Both the position numbers and the translations under genes were made by a program. From assembly GCF_965139335.1 (NCBI RefSeq), contig NZ_CBCSEL010000002.1: 64,000 bases of DNA, one strand, 5' to 3'. Source of the DNA: Catellicoccus marimammalium. GTDB taxonomy: Bacteria > Bacillota > Bacilli > Lactobacillales > Catellicoccaceae. This document shows, in pieces, positions 8,678 to 15,462 of this stretch; the stretch's first letter is position 1; each line of letters opens with the position of its first letter. The notes under the pieces are model-generated. The model worked only from the letters and a program-made list of their open reading frames with translations. It was not told where the DNA came from and did no database searches.

Positions 8678-8708
8678 AAAAGTTGGGATTCAATTCCCAA
8701 CTTTTTTT
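8676..8708. terminator. bidirectional terminator between the PH-domain gene and the LPXTG gene
   Basis: AAAAGTTGGGA (8678-8688) pairs with TCCCAACTTTT (8695-8705), with A and T runs on the two sides. It serves the convergent genes on both strands. Confidence 0.85.
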
Positions 8709-8720
8709 ATTATCGTGTAA

Positions 8721-10796
8721 CTATTTTTTGATAATGAATTTATATCCTAATAATGCTACAAGTAATACTAAAATAATACCCATTACAATTAATAAAGGTG
8801 ATTTCTTATTCCCTGTTTGTGGTAATGTAGTATCTTCACTCATTGATTCATTTTGTGATTTATTTTTAGAATTTGTATCATTATTATCAAATGCTAACGC
8901 TCCATTCTCTCCAGAACTTGATTGAGTAGAGTTTGTTGAAGTGTCTCCATTTGAACTTGTGTTTGAACTTTGTTCTCCATTACCTTTATGATCTTTATCA
9001 TTGGTATCTTCACTTGAGTTTGTGTTTGAACTTTGTCCTCCATTACCTTTATGATCTTTATCATTGGTATCTTCACTTGAGTTTGTATTTGAACTTTGTC
9101 CTCCATTACCTTTATGATCTTTATCATTGGTATCTTCACTTGAGTTTGTATTTGAACTTTGTCCTCCATTACCTTTATGATCTTTATCATTGGTATCTTT
9201 ACTTGTACTTGTGCTTGAACTTTGTTCTCCGCCACCTTTATGATCTTTATCATTAGTGTCTTCACTTGTGCTTACTTCTGTTGAACTTGTTGAAGTATCT
9301 TTACTTGTACTTGTGCTTGAACTTTGTTCTCCATTACCTTTATGATCCTTATCATTAGTGTCTTCACTTGTACTTACTNCTGTTGAGCTTGTTGAAGTAT
9401 CTTTACTTGCGCTTGTGCTTGAACTTTGTTCTCCGCCACCTTTATGATCCTTATCACTAGTGTCTTCACTTGTGCTTACTTCTGTTGAACTTGTTGAAGT
9501 ATCTTTACTTGCGCTTGTACTTGAACTTTGTTCTCCNNNACCTTTATGATCCTTATCACTAGTGTCTTCACTTGTACTTACTTCTGTTGAGCTTGTTGAA
9601 GTATCTTTACTTGTACTTGTGCTTGAACTTTGTTCTCCGCCACCTTTATGATCCTTATCACTAGTGTCTTCACTTGTGCTTACTTCTGTTGAACTTGTTG
9701 AAGTATCTTTACTTGTACTTGTTGAGGCACTTCCTGTTGTACTATCTTCTTTGTGAGATGTATTTTGTAGAGGCCAACTATGAGATTCTCCTCCTGAAAT
9801 ATTTACATCTTTAGCTACAATATTCCCATCAATATTTACTCCAGCATTTATTGTAGAATTAGGAGCTAAGATACTACCCATAAATCTACCTGAATTAAAA
9901 TTGATTGTATTATCTTCTGAACCAAAGTTCCACAAAATTTTATTGTATTTCTGATGTTCTTCTCCTGTCCCTTGAGTTGATCCATCGTCATATTTCACAT
10001 TAATTTGCGTATTGATACTTGCATTTTTAGGAATATTTGTAACATTAATAATAATATCTGGTCCTAATTTATCTGAGGATACTCCACTAATAGTAATAGG
10101 CTGAGGAGCATTCAAATCATTATAGGGAATATTAACATAAATATTTCCATCTGAATTTGGAGTCGCTTTTGACACATCAATTACCTTATTATTCATATCT
10201 GAAAAATTCTTTTTAACTCCATTACTTTCTGGAGTATTCATGTTAACATTAGATTTTGCAGATAATTTTGATAATTCTTGATTAATATCGATATATTGAT
10301 TTTCTTTATTTTCTTGGACTGTGTTTTGATTATTCAAATGAGTCATAGGAGTCCCATTTACTAAAATAGAATTTCCTTGTGATTTTAATTGAATAGAGGG
10401 CCCAAAAACAACTTCCTTTGTTCCTCCTCTAAAAGCATTGCTTGCCAATAATCCATCAATATTTTCGATATAATCTATATTATATCCATTTTCTAGAGAG
10501 GGGTTCCTTACTCCAAAATCATTTCCTGATTTAAGATGGTTTGTAGCAACATTCCCATTAACATCTGCTCTCATATTTACATTATTAGCAAAAATATGGA
10601 ATAATGACGAAATTCCTAAAGGATTCTCTTTTTCAACTACTGAGGGGCTTATTCCTAACTCTTGCCAATTTTTATCTGTATATATCGTTTCGCTAGTAGG
10701 GGTAATACCAGCTTTCTCTATAGTTAAAGCATTTCCCACAAAAGGAAGCACTAACGACATACACACAATAGGGGTTAATATACGTGTACTTTTCAT
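8721..10796 (-). CDS. LPXTG cell-wall surface adhesin, choice-of-anchor A type with Ser/Thr-Asp-Lys repeats
   Basis: 691 aa. The signal peptide is about 1-23. A folded N-terminal region, about 55-345, has the choice-of-anchor A pattern: FHIFANNVNM near 66-75 and GSILAPNSTINAG (307-319) followed by NIDGN and GGESHSWP. Residues 358-527 are five tandem 34-aa repeats, and 528-611 are four 21-aa repeats. After a short stalk come LPQTG at 658-662, a hydrophobic segment and the tail YKFIIKK, so sortase A should anchor it to peptidoglycan. The SD AAAGGAGG is 14 nt from the ATG, longer than usual and without a hairpin. Undetermined bases at 9379 and 9537-9539 fall in the repeats, so the true length is uncertain. 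Adhesion is inferred from the family. Confidence 0.88.
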   Translation of the reverse strand: MKSTRILTPIVCMSLVLPFVGNALTIEKAGITPTSETIYTDKNWQELGISPSVVEKENPLGISSLFHIFANNVNMRADVNGNVATNHLKSGNDFGVRNPSLENGYNIDYIENIDGLLASNAFRGGTKEVVFGPSIQLKSQGNSILVNGTPMTHLNNQNTVQENKENQYIDINQELSKLSAKSNVNMNTPESNGVKKNFSDMNNKVIDVSKATPNSDGNIYVNIPYNDLNAPQPITISGVSSDKLGPDIIINVTNIPKNASINTQINVKYDDGSTQGTGEEHQKYNKILWNFGSEDNTINFNSGRFMGSILAPNSTINAGVNIDGNIVAKDVNISGGESHSWPLQNTSHKEDSTTGSASTSTSKDTSTSSTEVSTSEDTSDKDHKGGGEQSSSTSTSKDTSTSSTEVSTSEDTSDKDHKGXGEQSSSTSASKDTSTSSTEVSTSEDTSDKDHKGGGEQSSSTSASKDTSTSSTXVSTSEDTNDKDHKGNGEQSSSTSTSKDTSTSSTEVSTSEDTNDKDHKGGGEQSSSTSTSKDTNDKDHKGNGGQSSNTNSSEDTNDKDHKGNGGQSSNTNSSEDTNDKDHKGNGGQSSNTNSSEDTNDKDHKGNGEQSSNTSSNGDTSTNSTQSSSGENGALAFDNNDTNSKNKSQNESMSEDTTLPQTGNKKSPLLIVMGIILVLLVALLGYKFIIKK
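8964..9215 (-). repeat. four tandem 63-bp (21-aa) repeats in the LPXTG protein
   Basis: Units of the form NTNSSEDTNDKDHKGNGGQSS, residues 528-611. The first unit begins STSTSKD like the long repeat. The 21-aa unit equals the neighbouring 34-aa unit with 13 internal residues (TSTSSTEVSTSED) removed. Confidence 0.9.
9216..9725 (-). repeat. five tandem 102-bp (34-aa) repeats in the LPXTG protein
   Basis: Residues 358-527. Each unit carries the segments STSTSKDTSTSSTEV, STSEDTSDKDHKG and GGEQSS in that order, with a few substitutions (A for T in STSASKD, N for S in DTNDK). The N bases at 9379 and 9537-9539 lie here. Confidence 0.9.
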
Positions 10797-10830
10797 TTAC
10801 TCTACTTTTTCCTCCTTTATACTAAGGACA

Positions 10831-10858
10831 ATTATATTCTTTCTCAAAAAAAATACAA
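10831..10858 (-). promoter_or_regulatory. promoter of the LPXTG gene
   Basis: Minus strand: -35 TTGTAT (10858-10853), 16-bp spacer, -10 TATAAT (10836-10831). It lies 35 bp upstream of the ATG. Confidence 0.55.
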
Positions 10859-11510
10859 TATAGTTCAATTTTTAACAATTTTATTTTGGTTAATAACAAT
10901 GTGATAAAAGTCTACATAATTCAATTTTAATAAGAATTATTTGATAGAAAAAATTAAATATCAAAAAATATGAAATCAAACACATTTTGTATAAAATTGT
11001 TAGAAGTTTATCTACTTTTAACTTTCCATGATATATTTATTTTTATTATTATTTAACATTCTCATTGTCTTATATATTATTCCCACTTATGAATAATAAC
11101 AGAGTTCAACTTTTGTTATATTTCACAAAAAAGAATATAAGTTAGAGAACCGTACTATTGTAATCTCTTTTGTATATTAAAATTTTTACAATACATTCTC
11201 TATCTAACAATAATATAACTATCTTTGGAAATAATATACTCTTAGTTTAATTACTATAATTATTTCAAATTGGACTCCATTATTGCGAGTGCTCAAATAA
11301 TTAATCTACCCTATATCAAAGGATAATCATTTATTTTTGAAAAATATCAATTTATTACACTCAAATATTACTAGAGTTATCCTGCTTTATGTATTCTATA
11401 TACTATATTTAATTGTATTAGACCATCAAAAAAAATATCATGTAATTCAACAAAGTATGATAGGAAACACAACATAACTATTGGAATTTTAATATTCATT
11501 TATATATAAC
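10859..11510. other. AT-rich non-coding gap
   Basis: About 650 bp, with no ORF carrying a credible SD, no tRNA and no convincing hairpin. It is markedly AT-rich and contains only scattered TATAAT-like words. It may hold distal control sites of the surface protein or decayed sequence; nothing specific can be supported. Confidence 0.5.
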
Positions 11511-11547
11511 AAAGAAAGGATACATCACATTGATGCATCCTTTCTTT
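11511..11547. terminator. hairpin at the 3' end of the Spx-like gene
   Basis: AAAGAAAGGATACATCA (11511-11527) pairs almost fully with TGATGCATCCTTTCTTT (11531-11547). There is no good T run on the minus strand, so rho-independent termination is likely but not classical. Confidence 0.5.
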
Positions 11548-11548
11548 A

Positions 11549-11920
11549 TTATTCTCCTAAATATTCTTCATATTTTGTTGCTTCAAAACCAAACATTTTT
11601 ACTTCGTGGTTAATTTCCAAAATTGGTAATTCCACTTCTTCTGGATGGTTAATTAACCAACTTGCAAATTCTTTATCAGATTTTTCTTCTGCTTTATGAC
11701 GATCAGAGGTATCTTCCACATTTACAAATTTTTTTGGTTTGAAATCTGAATGCTTCATCCATCTCAATACTTCATCACGTGTAGGTTTCTTTTCTGCTAA
11801 ATCAAAGCATGTGTAATCTACATCATGTTTTCGTAACCATTCTTCTGCTTTTTGAGTAGCACGTTGATTAGATTCTGTAGATAAGATAAATAAACGAACT
11901 TCTCTTTCTCTTTTATTCAT
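11549..11920 (-). CDS. Spx/ArsC-like thioredoxin-fold protein lacking the CxxC motif
   Basis: 123 aa from the ATG at 11920, with SD AAAAGGAG 8 nt upstream. The in-frame GTG at 11929 overlaps the SD and is rejected. The segment RLFILSTESNQRATQKAEEW matches the Spx pattern 'xLYTSPSCxSCRKAxxWL', with Ser/Thr/Glu/Asn in place of both cysteines. The following WLRKHDVDYTCFDL and FKPKKFVN keep the family layout. The only cysteine is C38, outside the redox position. Spx binds RNA polymerase; whether this paralog does is unknown. It could be a redox-insensitive regulator or a structural relative with another role. It is monocistronic. Confidence 0.6.
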   Translation of the reverse strand: MNKREREVRLFILSTESNQRATQKAEEWLRKHDVDYTCFDLAEKKPTRDEVLRWMKHSDFKPKKFVNVEDTSDRHKAEEKSDKEFASWLINHPEEVELPILEINHEVKMFGFEATKYEEYLGE

Positions 11921-12200
11921 ATTTACCACTCCTTTTCACAATTTCATTATGAGCTTACTTTTAAAATAATGCAAAAATATCAACTTTTATAAAAACTCTG
12001 AAATATACTTTCTATCTTTTTTATTATCGCTCAAATTGTAAAATTATCGTTTTATAGTTATTTATAAAGAAATACTTACTATTATAGACATTTTAATTAC
12101 GCATAATATCTTCAATTATTAATACTCTGTTAACATGCATTCATCAATATTTATATACCTCCTTCTATCCATTATAATTGGATTCCAAGGAGGACCTTTA

Positions 12201-12620
12201 ATGAAAAATAAGTTAAGTACTAAAAAAATTATAAGAATAAATACAATTTTATTTTTTATTGGATGGCTAGTAATACTTTTACTAGGATCTGATTTTCCAC
12301 CTCCAATAGGATTTTTATGGGCGATTATTCTTATCATCCTTTCTGATTTTATTCAATACAAATATTTACAATATTTTATACCGCAATTAAGAAAAAAAAC
12401 AAAGTATCTATTCTCTCATAATCTTTTATTTTTCACTATGAGCTCTGCTTTGTTATCTTTAATTATTCTATTATTGAGATATCCCACTATTCATTCATTA
12501 ACTTGGATAGAAAATGGTATATGGATATTGGTTTTTTCTATTCTTGGAGGAATATATAGTATCCTGTTTTATTTCTTTAACAAGTTTTTACTTTATTTTA
12601 TAAAGAAAGACAATCATTAA
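12201..12620 (+). CDS. hypothetical four-helix membrane protein
   Basis: 139 aa from the ATG at 12201, chosen because AAGGAGG lies 7 nt upstream; the frame is open further to 12135 but without an SD. Four hydrophobic segments can be seen (about residues 11-29, 34-53, 72-88 and 107-128), with FPPPIGFLWA between the first two. Lysine-rich ends are consistent with cytoplasmic termini. No family is recognised. The flanking regions are AT-rich, and it is isolated between the divergent Spx-like gene and convergent rpmE2. Confidence 0.6.
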   Translation: MKNKLSTKKIIRINTILFFIGWLVILLLGSDFPPPIGFLWAIILIILSDFIQYKYLQYFIPQLRKKTKYLFSHNLLFFTMSSALLSLIILLLRYPTIHSLTWIENGIWILVFSILGGIYSILFYFFNKFLLYFIKKDNH

Positions 12621-12630
12621 AAATCTGCTA

Positions 12631-12697
12631 TTTGTTCTCAAAAATAAGTTTATTGTTGAGAACAAATAAAAAAGGTGAAGAATTCTTCACCTTTTTT
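12631..12697 (+). terminator. double hairpin terminator after the membrane protein gene
   Basis: First stem TTTGTTCTCAA (12631-12641) with TTGAGAACAAA (12656-12666). The second stem, AAAGGTGAAGAA with TTCTTCACCTTTTTT (about 12669-12697), carries a T run and is the likely terminator. The first may be a separate element. Confidence 0.65.
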
Positions 12698-12732
12698 ATT
12701 ATCACTCTAACTACATCTATTACTTTTAAAAT

Positions 12733-12758
12733 AAAAAAAGCTGGGAAAATCCCAGCTT
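12733..12758 (-). terminator. intrinsic terminator of rpmE2
   Basis: AAGCTGGG / CCCAGCTT with a four-base loop, followed on the minus strand by TTTTTTTATTTT. Confidence 0.85.
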
Positions 12759-12765
12759 GTTAAAA

Positions 12766-13017
12766 TTAGTCGTTTGATAAACCGTATTTTTTGTTGAAAC
12801 GGTCCACACGTCCGTCTGCTTGTGTGAATTTTTGACGACCTGTATAGAATGGGTGTGAATCTGAAGAGATTTCAACACGGATTAATGGATAAGTTTTTCC
12901 ATCTTCCCATTCTACAGTTTCTTGTGATTCTTTTGTTGAACCAGATAAGAATTTGAATCCTGTAGTTGAATCCATGAATACTACTGGACGGTAATCTGGA
13001 TGAATTCCTTTTTTCAT
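12766..13017 (-). CDS. rpmE2: 50S ribosomal protein L31 type B
   Basis: 83 aa. MKKGIHPDYRPVVFMDSTTG and the longer C-terminal tail (TGRQKFTQADGRVDRFNKKYG) identify L31. No zinc-binding CxxC is present, so this is the zinc-independent type B form, which in many bacteria replaces the zinc form under zinc limitation. SD AAAGGAG lies 7 nt from the ATG. No second L31 gene is in the window and no clear Zur box was recognised upstream. Confidence 0.95.
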   Translation of the reverse strand: MKKGIHPDYRPVVFMDSTTGFKFLSGSTKESQETVEWEDGKTYPLIRVEISSDSHPFYTGRQKFTQADGRVDRFNKKYGLSND

Positions 13018-13127
13018 AATAACTCTCCTTTGCCCTGATCTATTTGCTAGAACAGAGATTAATTTTGATAATAATTAACATTCATATAGTACCATACTCT
13101 ACTATGGGTTTCAATTCTTTTTCGCAT

Positions 13128-14087
13128 CTATTTTGCTTTTAATGCTTTAATATCTATATAGCCTAAGAATTTATCTTTTTGATAAATAGAATAATATGTT
13201 TTTCCATTAGATAAACGATATTTATACTTGGCAATTACTGTCTTATTATAATATTTACTACCAGTCGATACTTTTTTTGTAAAGTATAAGTTGTTATAAA
13301 TCCCGTAATTTTTTCCTTTTACTACACATGTCTTATAATCTTTTTGACTATTTAGTTTGTTTACTTTTTTCTCTTCTACATATCCTCTCCAAACAGAATT
13401 CCCTTTAGAATCAGTTTGGTATGCAGAATAATATTTTTTTCCTTTATAGGTAAAATAGCTTTTAGCTCTGAAAACTTCAGAATCTTTAGAAGTTCCTTTT
13501 TTCTTTGTAATAAATTTATTTCCATATAAAGTAGCTTTCCCTTTTGCAGATAATAATTGATCACAATTTGTAGATTTTGGTTCTTTTGGCTTATTATTAT
13601 CTGATACTATTTTTTGTACTTTCTTTGTATAGTAAGAATCAACATTTAAGAAAATCATTCCTTGATAACCATTTAAAATTGAACCTGTTACTTCAATTTC
13701 TCCCCGAAGAACGATTGGTTTATTATTTTTAGTGCCTACAATATATCCTTCATTTGCCCAATCGCTTCCATAAGCACTCGTTACTTTCATTCCATATTGA
13801 GTTAACGAATTATACTTTTGTCCGTTCCATCCACCAATGACAACATCACATCTTTTCCCTGAAATCAAATCATTAATAGGATATGCTCCAAATGCATAAA
13901 TTCCACTTTTATTTAAGGAAATACGTGGAGTAGAGAATAATCGATCAATTTTATTTTGAATATTTTGATTCCAAGTTGCAGCTTGGGCCTCCATTGTATT
14001 TGGTTGTGTCATTTCTTTGGCTACATCATATGCTCCTAATAAAGAAAGCGCCAATGTAGAACCAGCGATTAATTTTTTAAAATTCAT
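13128..14087 (-). CDS. secreted protein with C-terminal GW/SH3-like modules
   Basis: 319 aa from the ATG at 14087 (SD AGGAG, 7 nt). The longer frame to 14153 lacks an SD and would bury the signal peptide. The signal peptide is about 1-36, with AQA-A at 34-37 as the probable cleavage site. A unique domain, about 40-180, contains IGGWNGQKYNS and a pattern of turns. The C-terminus, about 190-319, has two similar modules with KATLYGNKFITKKKG, KYYSAYQ and WRGYVEEKKV, then NLYFTKKVS, TYYSIYQ and LGYIDIKALK. These resemble GW/SH3 units that bind teichoic acid in autolysins and internalins. No catalytic motif is recognised. A TATAAT on the minus strand (14119-14124) is a good -10. Confidence 0.65.
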   Translation of the reverse strand: MNFKKLIAGSTLALSLLGAYDVAKEMTQPNTMEAQAATWNQNIQNKIDRLFSTPRISLNKSGIYAFGAYPINDLISGKRCDVVIGGWNGQKYNSLTQYGMKVTSAYGSDWANEGYIVGTKNNKPIVLRGEIEVTGSILNGYQGMIFLNVDSYYTKKVQKIVSDNNKPKEPKSTNCDQLLSAKGKATLYGNKFITKKKGTSKDSEVFRAKSYFTYKGKKYYSAYQTDSKGNSVWRGYVEEKKVNKLNSQKDYKTCVVKGKNYGIYNNLYFTKKVSTGSKYYNKTVIAKYKYRLSNGKTYYSIYQKDKFLGYIDIKALKAK

Positions 14088-14193
14088 TTTCTGTCTCCTC
14101 ATTAAAAATTCTTTATTTATTATAGCAATTCTCATATAGAGAAGGAAGCTCAAAAATGTTTTTTCCTTGGGAAATCGTTATAATGAAAGAAAT

Positions 14194-14226
14194 GGAGGTG
14201 AAAAAGAAGTTTGACTTCTTGATGTT
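14194..14226 (+). promoter_or_regulatory. hairpin-bridged ribosome binding site of the 41-codon ORF
   Basis: GGAGGTG at 14194-14200, AAA, then AAGAAGT-TTG-ACTTCTT (14204-14220; perfect 7-bp stem, 3-nt loop), then GATGTT and ATG at 14227. The gap is 26 nt linearly and 9 nt without the hairpin, the same numbers as for pepF. A -10 TATAAT at 14179-14184 puts the transcript start only a few bases before the SD. The ATG at 14222 reads two codons and stops. Confidence 0.5.
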
Positions 14227-14352
14227 ATGAAATTAGAAATTACGACAAAACATACAAATACAAAATTAGAAATTAACTTTAAAGACTTGGCTTTAATTTT
14301 AGGAACTACTCTCGCTGGAGTTGCGTTAATTCGTTATGCTGGAAACAAATAA
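14227..14352 (+). CDS. small hypothetical membrane protein (41 aa)
   Basis: ATG 14227 to TAA 14350-14352. A charged N-terminus (MKLEITTKHTNTKLEINFKD) is followed by one hydrophobic helix (LALILGTTLAGVALIRYAG). The case for a real gene is a TATAAT at 14179-14184, an SD, and a strong terminator starting at the stop codon. No family is recognised. The odd point is the SD placed 26 nt upstream across a hairpin. Confidence 0.6.
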   Translation: MKLEITTKHTNTKLEINFKDLALILGTTLAGVALIRYAGNK

Positions 14353-14379
14353 AAGCGATGAAATCTTCATCGCTTTTTT
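14351..14379. terminator. bidirectional terminator between the 41-codon ORF and the lipoprotein gene
   Basis: AAAGCGATGAA pairs with TTCATCGCTTTTTT. It overlaps the end of the + gene and abuts the stop of the convergent lipoprotein gene. Confidence 0.85.
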
Positions 14380-14814
14380 CTATCCCCACTCATTACTTTG
14401 TGGTTTCACATTTGCCCCCATATCGTGATTGTCTCCATATTCATCACTTTGAGGTTTTACGTTTGCTCCCATATCATGGTTATTTTCATGTTCATCTTTT
14501 TGTGGTTTTACATGTTCTCCCATGTCATGGTTATTCTCATGTTCGTCTTTTTGTGGTTTCACATGATCTCCCATATCATGGTTTTGTGTATCTTGAACTT
14601 TTGGCTGGGCAGTGTTTTGCGTTGTTTCTTCCGTAGTCACTTCTGTGCTTTGTTGTGTACTTTCTGTAGACTCTTCTATTTTTGATTCTTCTTCACTGGA
14701 TTGTGTTTGTTCTACTGAAGAAGATTCTTCTGTTTTTTCGTCTTCTTTACTTCCACATCCTGCTAAAGAAAACAGTAATAATCCAGAAGCCAGTGCTAAC
14801 CAACGTTTTTTCAT
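14380..14814 (-). CDS. lipoprotein with four His/Met-containing tandem repeats
   Basis: 144 aa. The signal peptide ends in the lipobox L17-A-G-C20, so Cys20 should be lipidated and the protein tethered to the outer face of the membrane. Residues 21-76 are a Ser/Glu/Thr-rich spacer. Residues 78-144 are four 17-aa repeats of the type NHDMGDHVKPQKDEHEN, the last one ending NEWG. Each has H-D-M, and the first two have a further H. SD AAGGAGG lies 8 nt from the ATG. The repeats look like a soft-metal ligand set, and a copper-type ATPase lies 650 bp away with one gene between. A copper-binding role is inference. No enzymatic domain is present. Confidence 0.7.
   Translation of the reverse strand: MKKRWLALASGLLLFSLAGCGSKEDEKTEESSSVEQTQSSEEESKIEESTESTQQSTEVTTEETTQNTAQPKVQDTQNHDMGDHVKPQKDEHENNHDMGEHVKPQKDEHENNHDMGANVKPQSDEYGDNHDMGANVKPQSNEWG
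14383..14583 (-). repeat. four tandem 51-bp repeats in the lipoprotein
   Basis: Residues 78-94, 95-111, 112-128 and 129-144. Units 1-2 are HxxxEHVKPQK-like and units 3-4 have ANVKPQS, so the array grew by at least two duplication steps. Confidence 0.85.
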
Positions 14815-14897
14815 CGATTGTTCCTCCTTCTTCTCTTCTCAATTTTATTGTACCTTTTTTTGATAATTTTTTCATTGGAAATCATCATTGATAATAA

Positions 14898-14927
14898 GAA
14901 AAGACCTCTGAATAGACAGAGATCTTT
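14898..14927 (-). terminator. intrinsic terminator after the 142-aa gene
   Basis: AAAGACCTCTG / CAGAGATCTTT with a six-base loop, followed by TTTTCTTATT on the minus strand. Confidence 0.7.
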
Positions 14928-14933
14928 GTTAGA

Positions 14934-15362
14934 TTAGCGCATGAATTGGTTAGCCATACGAGCGACAATCGCTGAAACTTCTTGTGAATATTGGTCTTGT
15001 TCTTGTTCTGATTGATTAAATGCTTCTTTGTTTAATCCTTCATCTGGATTTACAGAGTTTAACATTGCTTCACAAGCATCTACATAATGATGGTAAGCTT
15101 TTGCCAATTTTGTATGTAATCCCATTAATTTTACAGGAACTTTCCAGCTATCTACTTGTTTACAATATTCTTGATATTGTTCTACTCCTTCTTCAAAGAT
15201 CGTATGTACTTTCGCTAATGTTTCTACAGAAATTTCTTTATTTTCATCTAATGCTGTACGAATTTCTTCGTAATAAGGATGCATTTTTGATCCTACTTCT
15301 TCTGTATTTGTAATTAAGTCATTGATGTTTTGGAAATAAACACCGATATGCATTTGTTTCAT
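14934..15362 (-). CDS. hypothetical helical protein
   Basis: 142 aa from the ATG at 15362 (SD AAAGGAG, 7 nt). The frame continues to 15428 without an SD. The protein is soluble, predicted almost entirely helical and acidic, with no signal peptide: HIGVYFQNINDL at the start, then long heptad-like stretches (EEIRTALDENKEI, HTIFEEGVEQYQEYCKQVD, KLAKAYHHYVDACEAML). No family or catalytic motif is recognised. It is monocistronic, with a terminator on each side. A structural or partner-binding role is possible but not shown. Confidence 0.65.
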   Translation of the reverse strand: MKQMHIGVYFQNINDLITNTEEVGSKMHPYYEEIRTALDENKEISVETLAKVHTIFEEGVEQYQEYCKQVDSWKVPVKLMGLHTKLAKAYHHYVDACEAMLNSVNPDEGLNKEAFNQSEQEQDQYSQEVSAIVARMANQFMR

Positions 15363-15426
15363 ATTTTTTTCTCCTTTAATAAATTCCTTTCTATTATAAC
15401 ATAGTCTTTCTTTTCTTTGGACATAC

Positions 15427-15454
15427 AAAAACGCCTAGGTTTCCCTAAGCGTTT
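15427..15454 (-). terminator. intrinsic terminator of copA
   Basis: AAACGCCTAGG (15429-15439) with CCTAAGCGTTT (15444-15454), then TTTTTG on the minus strand. Confidence 0.75.
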
Positions 15455-15462
15455 GGTTTCCT

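Noticed and set aside
8933..9265. Long open frames on both strands across the LPXTG repeat region (107-123 aa)
   Set aside because: They are frame-shifted or antisense readings of the same 63-bp repeats, with no SD; the repeat length is a multiple of three, so all frames stay open.
13018..13090. Zur box or L31 leader RNA upstream of rpmE2
   Set aside because: Possible small stems exist, but nothing matched a known Zur palindrome or L31 leader clearly enough without a model search.
14358..14891. Several + strand ORFs of 69-95 aa opposite the lipoprotein gene
   Set aside because: They mirror the lipoprotein's repeats and Ser/Glu-rich region and lack SDs; the minus-strand gene has a signal peptide, lipobox and SD.
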